Shown: piece after piece, positions 39,291-47,378 of the stretch | Layout of the letters: each line of letters opens with the position of its first letter | Position numbering within the stretch: position 1 is the stretch's first letter | Assembly: GCF_001613045.1 (NCBI RefSeq) | Contig: NZ_BDBP01000015.1 | Span: 1-64,000 of the forward strand | From: Nocardia lijiangensis NBRC 108240 | Lineage (GTDB): Bacteria; Actinomycetota; Actinomycetes; Mycobacteriales; Mycobacteriaceae | Length of the DNA: 64,000 nucleotides | Direction: 5' to 3' | Position numbers and translations under genes: made by a program | The notes under the pieces: model-generated | The model's input: the letters and a program-made list of their open reading frames with translations, nothing else | What the model was told of the DNA's origin: nothing | Databases searched by the model: none

Positions 39291-39308
39291 CGAGTAGCGC
39301 GCTACTCG
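39291..39308. promoter_or_regulatory. Perfect 18-bp palindrome upstream of Cys-rich gene
   Basis: CGAGTAGCGCGCTACTCG is its own reverse complement. It lies in the 321-bp gap (39206-39526) that otherwise holds nothing recognisable, 86 bp before the Cys-rich protein start. Probably a repressor site. Confidence 0.55.
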
Positions 39309-39526
39309 AATAGCGGTTTCCGTAGGGAGGCCGGCGCGCGTCGGCACGATCGAAATCGTCCAGGGCGTATCGCTTTTCGATCCGCGCGGCCCCGTCTGAC
39401 CAGGCAACTCCTCTGGCGCGACCTGTCCGACAACGGCCGCTCGCCGCGCTGATCAGCCCACGCAAATCAGGGCGACTTCGCCATCGAAACGATTCTCCTG
39501 CCGACGAATTCGGCTATCCATCGTGA

Positions 39527-40159
39527 TCACCTCGTCCGGTATGCCCGGAGAAACGTCCGCACTCCTTCGACGATGAGTGGCCTGATGCGAGTGTCCTTCG
39601 CGGCGTTGGCGGTACCGAATCGGCTGAGCGCGACTCCGAAGGTCAGCGCGATGAAGTGGTCGGCCGCGAGTCGCGCGTCGGGGACATCGAGCAGCCCGGC
39701 ACGGGCGAGGGCGGCGAACCGTTCACCGATGGCCTCCTCGGGCGCGTCGGTCAAGGCATGGTCGTCGCGGTGTGGCAGGTGACCGGATTCGGTCCGGACC
39801 AGTCGTTGCAGCGTGGTGTACTCCGCCGAGTCGAGCATGTCGGTCGCGATCTGCATCGAGAACGTGACCAGGGCGGGCTCCAGTTCGGCGGCGTCGGTGA
39901 GACCGTCGAGCGTGTCGTCGAGGGTGCGCCGGATCGTGTCGAGCAGTGACTGGCCAACTGCGTCGAAGACGGCATTCAACAGGGTCTGCTTGTCGCCGAA
40001 GTAGTCGTAGACCGTCCGCTTGGACACCCCGGCACGGGCGGCGACCGCGTCGACGCTCGACCGGTCGAAACCGTCGGCTACGAACAACTCCCGGGCCGCC
40101 GAGAGAATGGCGGCCCGCTTCTGTGCGGACCCTGCGCGCAGCGTCTTCGCGTCTGGCAT
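39527..40159 (-). CDS. TetR-family regulator of the MFS/monooxygenase operon
   Basis: 210-residue TetR regulator. HTH at about 16-62 (ILSAARELFVADGFDRSSVDAV, then SKRTVYDYFGDKQTLL), with an AcrR-like helical ligand domain including a TetR_C_7-type RTFLRAYRT end. Divergent from the MFS gene with a 23-bp palindrome in the promoter gap, so it most likely represses the pump/monooxygenase operon and itself. Confidence 0.9.
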   Translation of the reverse strand: MPDAKTLRAGSAQKRAAILSAARELFVADGFDRSSVDAVAARAGVSKRTVYDYFGDKQTLLNAVFDAVGQSLLDTIRRTLDDTLDGLTDAAELEPALVTFSMQIATDMLDSAEYTTLQRLVRTESGHLPHRDDHALTDAPEEAIGERFAALARAGLLDVPDARLAADHFIALTFGVALSRFGTANAAKDTRIRPLIVEGVRTFLRAYRTR

Positions 40160-40177
40160 GAGCGGATCGTAGCATCG

Positions 40178-40200
40178 CTACACTACACTGTGTAGTGTAG
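40178..40200. promoter_or_regulatory. 23-bp perfect TetR operator
   Basis: CTACACTACAC and GTGTAGTGTAG form perfect 11-base arms around one T. It lies 18 bp before the TetR start and 89 bp before the MFS start. One of the cleanest operator sites in the window, and AT-rich relative to context. Confidence 0.9.
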
Positions 40201-40289
40201 TTCCGAGATGCCGAAGCGTCATCCGGCTACCTGGAGAGCCCGGTGCACACATCAGGCACGGTTCACACCCAACGATGAAAAGGACGTCT

Positions 40290-41684
40290 ATGTCCGAAAC
40301 ACTGGTTTCCCCGGTCCGCATCGGGAGGCCGGCGATAGGTGCCCTCGGCGCCCTGGCACTTGCCCTCGGCACCCTGCAGTCAGTGGTCGACCCCGCGCTC
40401 CCGCTGCTGCAACGTGAGCTGGGGATCACCCCTGCCGAAGGGGCGTTGGTCACCAACACATTGCTCATCACCGGCGCTGTTGTCGCACCCATCGCAGGCA
40501 AGCTCGGTGATCGCTACGGCGGAAAGCGAGTGCTGGTCCGGCTCATGGCGGTGGTCTCGGCCGGTGGCCTGTTGGCCGGCCTGGCGCCGAACCTGCCGGT
40601 GTTGTTGCTCGGTCAGGTATTTCAGGGCGCGATGGTCGGCGCGCTGCCCCTCTCTTACATCTTGGTGCGCAAATACCTCCCGGCAGGGGAGACGCAGGTG
40701 GCGATCGGGCTCGTCACCGCGCTGTTCACGGCCGGCGGCATGGTGGGAACGTCGATTGCCGGGCCACTCGCGGAAGGTCTGTCTCGGCATTGGATGTTCG
40801 CGCTGCCGACGCTCGCGATCATCGCGACGACGCTGATCGTGACCCGGCTGATGCCCCATGATCCGCCGATCCAGCCGGACAGCGGGATCGACTGGCCTGG
40901 CGTGAGTCTGCTGAGCGGCACGTTGCTCGCGCTCATGCTCGGGATCAGGCTGGTGACCAGCGGAGGTCTGCCGCTGCTCGCGGTCGGTGCCATCACGGTA
41001 CTCGTGGCCGCACTCGCGGCCGGATGGGTCGCCGTCGAACGCCGGACAGCCTCGCCGATGGTCGATCTGCGCATGCTGGCAAGGCCCGCGATGTGGAGCT
41101 CGTGCGTGCTGACCTTCTTCATGACCGCCGGTTTCGGGATGGTGATGTTCCTGGTCCCACAGCTTTTCGCGGTATCGGCGGACGGGTACGGCTTCGGGGC
41201 GAGCACCACCGACATCGGACTGTTCCTGATGCCCGGCGCCCTCGCCGGTGCGGTCAGCGGGGCGCTCGGCGGGATTGCGGTGCGGCGTTTCGGTCCGCGT
41301 GCCGTGGTCATCGCATGCGCCGTCGTCACAGTGGTCACCGTGATCACCCTGGCATCGCTGCACACCGCGGAATGGCAGCTCGTCATCGCGAAAGTGCTGA
41401 CCGCGTTCGCCGCAGGCGTCGGCAGCACGGCGTTGCTCGCCAGCACCGCCACCACCGTCGAGACCAGGGACACCGGCATCGCCACCAGCCTGCTCGTGGT
41501 GACACGCGTGATCGGAGCCGCCTTGGGCATCCAGGTCGCCGGTGCGATTCTCGCCGCCGGGACCGACCCGATGTCGGGCCAGCCGGCCGAATCGGCTTTC
41601 GTCACAGGGTTTGTCATCGCCGGCCTCGTCGCCGCGCTGTCCCTGTTCGTTGTTCGTGCCGTAGAGAAAGGAACCAAGGCATGA
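40290..41684 (+). CDS. MFS drug-resistance-type transporter
   Basis: 464-residue DHA2-like efflux protein with 14 membrane segments. The motif A loop is GKLGDRYGGKRV and motif C the GAALGIQVAGAIL-like segment, as in EmrB/QacA-type antiporters. Proton-driven export of hydrophobic compounds is expected. The ATG at 40290 has AAAGGACG upstream. Stop overlaps the monooxygenase start (ATGA), so the two are translationally coupled. Confidence 0.88.
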   Translation: MSETLVSPVRIGRPAIGALGALALALGTLQSVVDPALPLLQRELGITPAEGALVTNTLLITGAVVAPIAGKLGDRYGGKRVLVRLMAVVSAGGLLAGLAPNLPVLLLGQVFQGAMVGALPLSYILVRKYLPAGETQVAIGLVTALFTAGGMVGTSIAGPLAEGLSRHWMFALPTLAIIATTLIVTRLMPHDPPIQPDSGIDWPGVSLLSGTLLALMLGIRLVTSGGLPLLAVGAITVLVAALAAGWVAVERRTASPMVDLRMLARPAMWSSCVLTFFMTAGFGMVMFLVPQLFAVSADGYGFGASTTDIGLFLMPGALAGAVSGALGGIAVRRFGPRAVVIACAVVTVVTVITLASLHTAEWQLVIAKVLTAFAAGVGSTALLASTATTVETRDTGIATSLLVVTRVIGAALGIQVAGAILAAGTDPMSGQPAESAFVTGFVIAGLVAALSLFVVRAVEKGTKA

Positions 41685-42877
41685 CATCTACCTCGAAGCG
41701 CAACGTTCTGATCTCCGGAGCCAGTATCGCCGGACCCGCGCTGGCGTACTGGCTGCACCGGTCCGGATTCGCGGTCACGGTGGTGGAGAAGGCCAGCGCG
41801 CTGCGCGGGGGTGGCTACCCGATCGACGTGCGCGGCACCGCGATAGAAGTCGTCCGTCGGATGGGGATACTGCCGCAACTGCAGGACGCACACATCGACT
41901 CACGGCGGTTCACCTTCCTCGACGCCGATGGCGGTGAGGTGGCCTCGCTCCACCCGTATGCCGTCGCGGGGAGTGTCGAGGGACAGGACCTCGAGGTGGG
42001 TCGAGGGGATCTGGCTGCGGCCCTCTACACAGCGATCCGCGACGACGTGGAAATCCTCTTCGACGATTCCATCGGCACCCTCGACCAGTCCGAACACGGG
42101 GTCGACGTTGCCTTCCGCAACGGGCAACGGCGCACGTTCGACCTGGTGTTCGGCGCCGACGGTATGCACTCACACACCCGGGAGCTGCTCTTCGGCCCCG
42201 AAGAGCAGTTCCACCGCTACCTCGGCTACTGCTTCGCCATCTTCACCATGCCCAACACCTTCGGGCTCTCTCGCGAGCTCACGCTCTGGAACACCCCGGG
42301 CAGAGCCGTAGCCCTCTATGCCACCGGCCACCACGACGAACTGCATGCCTTCCTGAACTTTCACCAACCAGAACCGCCGTTCGAAGTTCTCCGGAACCCG
42401 GACGCGCAGCGGGATCTGGTCGCCACGGCTTTCGCCGACGCAGGATGGGAGGTCCCCAGCATTGTCGACGCCATGCGCGATGCAGATGACCTGTTCTTCG
42501 ACATGGCCGGCCAGATCCGCATGCCCAGCTGGTCGAGCGGCCGGGTCGCGCTGGTCGGCGACGCCGCATACGCGCCCTCGTTCCTGACCGGACAAGGCTC
42601 CAGCCTCGCGCTTGCCGGGGCCTACATGCTCGCCAATGCCGTGGCCACGAAACGGGACCACGCGGCGGCATTCGCCGCCTACGAACACGACACGCGAGAG
42701 TTCGTCGCCATGAACCATGCGCTGGTCGACAACGGTGGGGCAGCACTCTGCCCCATCACGGCGCGCGCCCTGGAACAACGCAACACCATGCTGCGTGGCC
42801 TCGTCACCACGCCCCCAACGACACCGCGACCGGCCCACTCAGCCCTTTCGCTGCCTGAATTCGTCCCGAAGTCATGA
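41681..42877 (+). CDS. TetX-like FAD-dependent monooxygenase
   Basis: 398-residue flavin monooxygenase. FAD motif GASIAGPALA near residue 13 (GxSxxG variant), the arginine/GD region VRGTAIEV, the DG motif VFGADGMHSHTR and the GD motif ALVGDAAYAPSFLTGQGSSLAL. Related to the TetX/PhzS-like group that inactivates aromatic antibiotics, and to oxidoreductases of unknown function. Co-transcribed with an efflux pump under a TetR repressor, which suggests a detoxification module: modify and export. Confidence 0.87.
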   Translation: MTSTSKRNVLISGASIAGPALAYWLHRSGFAVTVVEKASALRGGGYPIDVRGTAIEVVRRMGILPQLQDAHIDSRRFTFLDADGGEVASLHPYAVAGSVEGQDLEVGRGDLAAALYTAIRDDVEILFDDSIGTLDQSEHGVDVAFRNGQRRTFDLVFGADGMHSHTRELLFGPEEQFHRYLGYCFAIFTMPNTFGLSRELTLWNTPGRAVALYATGHHDELHAFLNFHQPEPPFEVLRNPDAQRDLVATAFADAGWEVPSIVDAMRDADDLFFDMAGQIRMPSWSSGRVALVGDAAYAPSFLTGQGSSLALAGAYMLANAVATKRDHAAAFAAYEHDTREFVAMNHALVDNGGAALCPITARALEQRNTMLRGLVTTPPTTPRPAHSALSLPEFVPKS

Positions 42878-42986
42878 CACGGCCGCACCAAACGGTCCGG
42901 TTCGTCGATGGTTCGGTCACCTCGGGAGTCGACGGCGTTTGCTGCAGGTCCACCCTCACGGTTCGGCATCGCGCGGATCTGCCGAA

Positions 42987-43017
42987 GCGGCCCTGCCCGC
43001 CAGCTGAGCAGGGCCGC
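42987..43017. terminator. Bidirectional terminator
   Basis: GCGGCCCTGC (42987-42996) pairs perfectly with GCAGGGCCGC (43008-43017) around an 11-base loop between the convergent monooxygenase and SRPBCC genes. Confidence 0.75.
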
Positions 43018-43024
43018 GGGGCCG

Positions 43025-43555
43025 CTACTCCGGGATGCGCTCGGCGTACTCCGCCGCGAGCCGAGCGTGCTTGGGCCAGAACGGTTCCGGAGTGCTTCCG
43101 GTCAGCCGGGCGACGAGCAGGTCGAGATGGCTGTGCCAGCCGCCGGAGACGCTGAGCAGGGCGTCGCGATCGGGGAGCTTGCGGTGCGTGAGTTCCAGGC
43201 GAACCTGCTCGCCGACCTGTTCCAGCGTGAACGTGACCACCGAACCGTCGCCCCAGGTGAACGACAGCAGCCGCGGCGGCTCGCACGCCAGTACTTCGCC
43301 CTGGATACGGTGCTCGTTCGAGTACTGCGGCGGCGCCGGATCGTCGGCATCGGTGAATTCGGAGTTGCGGAAGATCAATTCGACCGCACCGCCCGCCCCC
43401 TGCGTCATCTCACCGCCCGCCAGCCAGGTGCGTCGCAGCTCGGCGTCGGTCAGGTACCGCCACACCCGCTCGATGGGGCCGGGCAGCAGCCGTTCCATGC
43501 GCACCGCGCCGGGTTCGGTCACGGTCCCGTAGCTGGAAATCTGTTGTGCCGTCAT
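43025..43555 (-). CDS. SRPBCC (AHSA1-type) protein
   Basis: 176-residue START-like protein of the AHSA1 family: GPIERVWRYLTDAELRRTWL near the N-terminus, the LLSFTWGDGSVVTFTLEQ strand and the C-terminal GWHSHLDLLVARL helix are typical. Hydrophobic ligand binding is assumed. Its start overlaps the stop of the ArsR gene (ATGA), the standard actinobacterial pairing of ArsR with SRPBCC, in which both are co-regulated by the repressor. Confidence 0.88.
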   Translation of the reverse strand: MTAQQISSYGTVTEPGAVRMERLLPGPIERVWRYLTDAELRRTWLAGGEMTQGAGGAVELIFRNSEFTDADDPAPPQYSNEHRIQGEVLACEPPRLLSFTWGDGSVVTFTLEQVGEQVRLELTHRKLPDRDALLSVSGGWHSHLDLLVARLTGSTPEPFWPKHARLAAEYAERIPE

Positions 43556-43887
43556 GATTCATCCTCGGTTCGGAGTAGTTCTTCGAGCCTGTCGAGTTGC
43601 TCGGTCCAGAAGCGCTCGTAGAAGCGCATCCACTCGGCGCCGTCCCGGATCGGCCGCGCGTCGAGGCGGCAGACATGAACCCGGCCGTGCACCGTACGTC
43701 GCACCAGCCCCGCGCGCTCGAGCACCTGAATGTGCTTGGACGCCCCGGCCAGTGTCATCGCGTACGGCTCGGCCAACTCGCCGACGCTGTGCGCGCCCTC
43801 GGCGAGCCTGTGCAGCATGGCCCGCCGTGTGGGGTGCGACAGCGCGTGGAACAGCGCGTCCAGCCGATCGGATTCTTGTTCAACCAC
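43552..43887 (-). CDS. ArsR-family repressor
   Basis: 111-residue winged-helix repressor: LFHALSHPTRRAMLHRLAEG (about 11-30) and GASKHIQVLERAGLV (about 48-62) are characteristic. No metal-binding cysteine pattern, so the ligand is probably organic. It starts at GTG 43887, inside the first of two operator palindromes, so bound repressor would cover its own start region. First gene of a two-gene operon with the SRPBCC protein. Confidence 0.9.
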   Translation of the reverse strand: MVEQESDRLDALFHALSHPTRRAMLHRLAEGAHSVGELAEPYAMTLAGASKHIQVLERAGLVRRTVHGRVHVCRLDARPIRDGAEWMRFYERFWTEQLDRLEELLRTEDES

Positions 43888-43936
43888 ATGGTTGAGTATG
43901 CACGCCTTGACCGACGATGGTCAACCAATTGGTTGA
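43880..43936. promoter_or_regulatory. Two ArsR operators
   Basis: TCAACCACATGGTTGA (43880-43895) and TCAACCAATTGGTTGA (43921-43936) share the half-site TCAACCA. The second is a perfect 16-bp palindrome and the first has one central mismatch pair. Centres are 41 bp apart, about four helical turns, suggesting cooperative binding on one face. Confidence 0.85.
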
Positions 43937-43994
43937 ATTAATTGCTGCTCTGGTCCTGCGCCGGGCTCGGCCCGCATCCGCCGGGCCGGGACCG

Positions 43995-44477
43995 TCAGGA
44001 AGTCGGAGTCGACCGAAGGTCGTCGGTAGCCTGTCGGACCCGCTCGCCGAGCGTGGCGACGAAACGCGACAGCACCTCGATCTCCGCATCGCCGAAGCTT
44101 GCGAGATCCCCGCCTAGCGAGGCGCCCAGACCGGCGAACAGTGGCGCCACCCTGGCTTCGGCCTGGTTGGGGTCCAGCACCACCTGGACGCGTCGCCGAT
44201 CGGCGGGATCGCGCATCCGCCGCACGTACCCGGCCCGCTCCAGCCGATCGATCATCGCGGTCACCGCCCCGCCACGGGTAATGCCGAGCCGATCGGCCAA
44301 CCGGCCCGGCGTCTGTGGTCCGTCCAGGCTGAGCACATTCAGACAGCTCAGATCGACCACGGTGATCCCGAGCCGGGCCGCCACCGCCGAGTGGAAGATG
44401 ACGGTTCGCGTCGCCTGCTCCCGCAGTCCGGCCTGTAGCGAAGCCGGGGTCTCATTCGGGGTATTCCCTGATGTCAT
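43995..44477 (-). CDS. MarR-family regulator
   Basis: 160-residue MarR protein. The winged helix is in LGITVVDLSCLNVLSLDGP, TPGRLADRLGITRGGAVTAMIDRLERAGYV and RMRDPADRRRVQV, with the Asp/Arg wing typical of MarR. Start ATG 44477 with a GGAGAG box. Divergent from a membrane protein gene across a palindromic, AT-rich region, so it probably represses both. Confidence 0.9.
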   Translation of the reverse strand: MTSGNTPNETPASLQAGLREQATRTVIFHSAVAARLGITVVDLSCLNVLSLDGPQTPGRLADRLGITRGGAVTAMIDRLERAGYVRRMRDPADRRRVQVVLDPNQAEARVAPLFAGLGASLGGDLASFGDAEIEVLSRFVATLGERVRQATDDLRSTPTS

Positions 44478-44494
44478 CGCCGGGCTCTCCTCTC

Positions 44495-44533
44495 TAATCT
44501 CTCTCTTGTAGAGAAACTCTGAAACAGAGATTA
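44495..44533. promoter_or_regulatory. MarR operator region
   Basis: TAATCTCT (44495-44502) and AGAGATTA (44526-44533) are exact inverted repeats, with an inner CTCT...AGAG repeat between them. The site lies between the MarR start at 44477 and the membrane protein start at 44552. Confidence 0.7.
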
Positions 44534-44551
44534 ATCGAAGGAGATGAGGAT

Positions 44552-45067
44552 ATGACAACCAAGCGCGTGCTCCCGCTGTGGCTGCTGGTGATCTTCGTGG
44601 GCATCCAGTTCGGCGCCGGCTGGTACGAGAAGCTCGGAATCATTCCGCTGTGGTCCGACGTGCCACCCGACCAGGTGCTCACCGCCATGGAGGAATCCGG
44701 GTTCAAACGGGCAGGCCGCTTCTTCTGGCCGTTCGTCTCGCCGGTGGTGGCGTTGCTTTCGCTGCTCAACCTCTACCTCGCCCGGCGGACACCCGGACCG
44801 GCGCGCAACTGGTGGATTGCGGGCGCGGCGATCATGGCCACCTACTCGGTAACCACCTACGGCTACTTCGCGACCCAGATGCTGATGTTCCAGTCCGGCG
44901 GCGCCGACTGGACACCCGAACACATCGAATCCTTCGTCGACCTGTGGACCACGCTGAACTACCCGCGCATGGCGCTCGGTGGAATCGGCTGGCTGTGTGC
45001 GCTGCGCGCCCTGTCCCTCACGGCCGCTCCGGTGGATTCCCGCAGCGCCGCGGTCACCGTCCACTGA
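44552..45067 (+). CDS. Four-helix membrane protein controlled by MarR
   Basis: 171-residue membrane protein with helices at about 6-23, 60-77, 87-108 and 140-156, DoxX/DUF1772-like in size. Recognisable pieces include WYEKLGIIPLWSD, KRAGRFFWPFVSPVVALL and WTTLNYPRMALGGIGWL. Precise family not assigned. Strong AAGGAG ribosome site. Divergent from the MarR gene, so it may help resist a small organic molecule. Followed by a hairpin at 45084-45106. Confidence 0.7.
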   Translation: MTTKRVLPLWLLVIFVGIQFGAGWYEKLGIIPLWSDVPPDQVLTAMEESGFKRAGRFFWPFVSPVVALLSLLNLYLARRTPGPARNWWIAGAAIMATYSVTTYGYFATQMLMFQSGGADWTPEHIESFVDLWTTLNYPRMALGGIGWLCALRALSLTAAPVDSRSAAVTVH

Positions 45068-45083
45068 GCAACGTGCACCCCCA

Positions 45084-45106
45084 GGGGCCCGGCAAGTCCG
45101 GGCCCC
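45084..45106 (+). terminator. Terminator hairpin after membrane protein
   Basis: GGGGCCCGG (45084-45092) and CCGGGCCCC (45098-45106) pair around CAAGT, 17 bp after the stop. Confidence 0.75.
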
Positions 45107-45254
45107 GGCGTCATCGATCAGGACCCCGGCATCCGGGCGTGTCTGCTCCTGTCGAACTCCGTTCGGTGCCACTCTGACGAGTGCGACCTGCGGGCAATGA
45201 CCTGAGCGCCCGCAGAGGCGCACCCCCGTTACACCGACGGACCCGGAGCCGGCA

Positions 45255-45662
45255 ATGGATATGCACCTGATTCAACTCGGCATCGTGCTGTTCCTGCTCG
45301 GCCTGCTCACCGGACTGGCCGTGCCGAAGCTGAAGAACCCGCGAATGGGCTTGTCCAGCCACCTCGAAGGGGCCATGAACGGCATGTTCTTGGTGATTGT
45401 AGGTCTGATCTGGTCGCGGCTCGAGCTGTCGCACGCGTGGTTGATCGTCACCTTCTGGCTCGTTGTGTACGCCGCATACGCCAACTGGCTGGCCACGCTC
45501 CTCGCAGCGGTCTGGGGTGCCGGGGCCCCGATGATGCCGATCGCCGCGAGAGACCGCACGGGTAGCGCACTGCAGGAGCGCGTGATCGGCATACTGCTCA
45601 TCTCTCTGGCAGTGTCCATCATCGCCGGATGCGTGCTGATCCTCGTCGGCCTCGCCCTCTGA
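45255..45662 (+). CDS. Hydroxylaminobenzene mutase-like membrane protein
   Basis: 135-residue membrane protein with four helices. The N-terminal half, FLLGLLTGLAVPKLKNPRMGLSSHLEGAMNGMF in parts (LLTGLAVP, NPRMGLSSHLEG, NGMFLVIVG), matches hydroxylaminobenzene mutase (HabA/HabB), the enzyme rearranging hydroxylaminobenzene to 2-aminophenol in nitrobenzene degradation. Whether that activity is retained is unknown, since no nitroreductase or aminophenol genes are close. Stands alone after a terminator. Confidence 0.75.
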   Translation: MDMHLIQLGIVLFLLGLLTGLAVPKLKNPRMGLSSHLEGAMNGMFLVIVGLIWSRLELSHAWLIVTFWLVVYAAYANWLATLLAAVWGAGAPMMPIAARDRTGSALQERVIGILLISLAVSIIAGCVLILVGLAL

Positions 45663-45783
45663 GTCTCAGGGTGCTCGATCCAAAACCAGCGCCAGCACGT
45701 CAGCGGCCGCGGCCCGCGGTGGTCCCGTCCCCGTCGGGTTGATCTCGACGCCAGTCGTCCTCGGAGAAATCGCAGAGGCCCCC

Positions 45784-45801
45784 GCTGGACGAAAGTAGCT
45801 C
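45784..45801 (+). repeat. Left direct repeat of accessory island
   Basis: GCTGGACGAAAGTAGCTC differs by one base from 49285-49302, so the two repeats bracket the TauD/NUDIX/XRE/membrane-protein group. Just to the right lies GACAAC...GTTGTC (45805-45826). Could be an attachment-type duplication or a chance match. Confidence 0.4.
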
Positions 45802-45846
45802 AACGACAACAACTTACACCGTTGTCTTCTACAGTCCCCCGCCTGG

Positions 45847-46821
45847 TCAGTCGGGGATGCGGCGGCGTAGGTGGCCTGCTTGCTCGAGTACTTGGAGGGC
45901 GGCTCGGCGTTGTCGGCACGGTCGGTCGTCAGGGTGTAGGTGGATCTGCATCAGTTGGTGTGCTTCGGAAACTGTTGGCGTGGTGTGTGGTTCGCGTTCA
46001 CAGTCGTCGTAGTAGGGGTAGTGGTTGGGGTTGTCGGAACCGTTCTCGAAGGCGATGTGCACGCGAACGGTGTCGGTGGGGTCACTATTGGGTCTGGGAT
46101 CGGTGGGGGCGAAGTCAGTGGGGATGCCGTAGTGGGTGAACGGGTCGACGCTGAGCCGGTAGATGATGCGGTTGCCGGTGAACGCGCGTCGGCCGTGCAG
46201 CCAGCGGTGGTTGTTGATCACATACCCGTGTCCCGCAGGGAGAGCGAACACCGTGGTGTGGCGTTCGATCGTCTGGATCAGCGTCGGTAGCCAGTGCCGT
46301 GTCTCGGGGGAGTATTGGGCCAGTTCATCGAGGCGGAATCGGATGCGGACTCGCCCGCCGGTGGTGTGTTCGAACACCGATCCCAGATGCCCGGCTGCGC
46401 CACCGAACAGAACCGAACGCGGATGCGACAGCGCGCGTAGTGCCTCGGGCATGAACTCGGCGAGATCGTCGTAGACGGCTTTTCCATCGATGGCGATGGC
46501 CTCGCCTCCGGTTGCGGCTTCATGCCCGCAGGCGACCATCAGCAGATGCGGCGGGCGTGCTATCCCGGATCGGTCGGTGTGCGCGGGCAAGGCGCGATTG
46601 CTGAACCCGGCGTAGCCGGGTTGCGCGCCGACCCGGCCGAGGTCGGCCAGGGTGGTCACGCCATCGATGCCGCTGTCGCGGTGTGCCATGATGACCCCGA
46701 GTGCGCTCCCGAGACGGGCCAGCTCGGTTTGATCGGGTATCCCGTCGAAAGTGGCGATACCACCTGATGCCAGTGCTGCGGCGAGCGCTTCGGTTCCGTG
46801 TCGGTGAATGTCGACGTACAT
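45847..46821 (-). CDS. TauD/TfdA-type Fe(II)/2-oxoglutarate dioxygenase
   Basis: 324-residue dioxygenase. Iron ligands His81 and Asp83 (AHTDRSG) and distal His209 (INNHRWLHGRRAF) are present, with arginines at 211/212/222 placed to bind 2-oxoglutarate. The fold resembles TauD/clavaminate-synthase-like enzymes, but the substrate is unknown. Residues 260-324 form a His/Pro/Arg-rich tail ending in a helix (RRAALQVLEQAGHLRRR) that most relatives lack. Divergent from a NUDIX gene across a TGACAA/TTGTCA palindrome. Base composition is slightly lower in GC than neighbours. Confidence 0.78.
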   Translation of the reverse strand: MYVDIHRHGTEALAAALASGGIATFDGIPDQTELARLGSALGVIMAHRDSGIDGVTTLADLGRVGAQPGYAGFSNRALPAHTDRSGIARPPHLLMVACGHEAATGGEAIAIDGKAVYDDLAEFMPEALRALSHPRSVLFGGAAGHLGSVFEHTTGGRVRIRFRLDELAQYSPETRHWLPTLIQTIERHTTVFALPAGHGYVINNHRWLHGRRAFTGNRIIYRLSVDPFTHYGIPTDFAPTDPRPNSDPTDTVRVHIAFENGSDNPNHYPYYDDCEREPHTTPTVSEAHQLMQIHLHPDDRPCRQRRAALQVLEQAGHLRRRIPD

Positions 46822-46858
46822 GGATCAAGGCTCGGGTTCGCTCGCCGGGACGGTCCAC

Positions 46859-46871
46859 TGACAACTTGTCA
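46859..46871. promoter_or_regulatory. TGACAACTTGTCA palindrome
   Basis: Exact 6-base arms around a single C in the 109-bp divergent promoter region between the dioxygenase and NUDIX genes. The half-site recurs as GACAAC...GTTGTC near 45805-45826. The adjacent XRE regulator is the obvious candidate binder. Confidence 0.55.
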
Positions 46872-46930
46872 TCGCACCCGGCCGCGAACGATGCTGCTTG
46901 GCCTGCGGGAATGGTGTTACCGTCGCCCGC

Positions 46931-47368
46931 ATGACTGCCACAGACTATGTGCCGCATCTGTATTCGATTTCGATCAAGGGTGTGGTCGTGCGCGACGGTG
47001 CGGTGCTGTTGTTGAAGAACGAACGCGAGGAGTGGGAGTTGCCGGGCGGGCGTATCGAGCCCGGCGAGACCCCGGAGGAATGCGTGGCCCGTGAGATCAC
47101 CGAAGAGACCGCGTGGCCGGTCACGACAGGCCCGATCCTCGACACGTGGATGTACTACATCAACGAGGCGGAGAAGAACGTCTTCATCGTCACCTACGGC
47201 TGCTACCCCGACACCGACGCCGACCCCGTGCTCTCCCACGAGCACAAGGAAATCGGGATGTTCCCCGAATCCGAGATCGCCGGGCTGAACATGCCGGAGG
47301 GATACAAGCGCTCGATCAGCACATGGTTCGCGCGCCTGCGCGCCACCGAGGCGGAACCGGTCCGATGA
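46931..47368 (+). CDS. NUDIX hydrolase
   Basis: 145-residue NUDIX protein. The box starts at Gly40 and reads G-R-I-E-P-G-E, then CVAREITEETAW: G-x5-E-x7-R-E-x2-E-E is complete, so metal-dependent hydrolysis of a nucleoside diphosphate derivative is likely. MTATDY at 46931 is chosen over an upstream start. The next gene (XRE-TPR) starts 10 bp later and is probably co-transcribed. Confidence 0.88.
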   Translation: MTATDYVPHLYSISIKGVVVRDGAVLLLKNEREEWELPGGRIEPGETPEECVAREITEETAWPVTTGPILDTWMYYINEAEKNVFIVTYGCYPDTDADPVLSHEHKEIGMFPESEIAGLNMPEGYKRSISTWFARLRATEAEPVR

Positions 47369-47378
47369 GGACCAGGCG

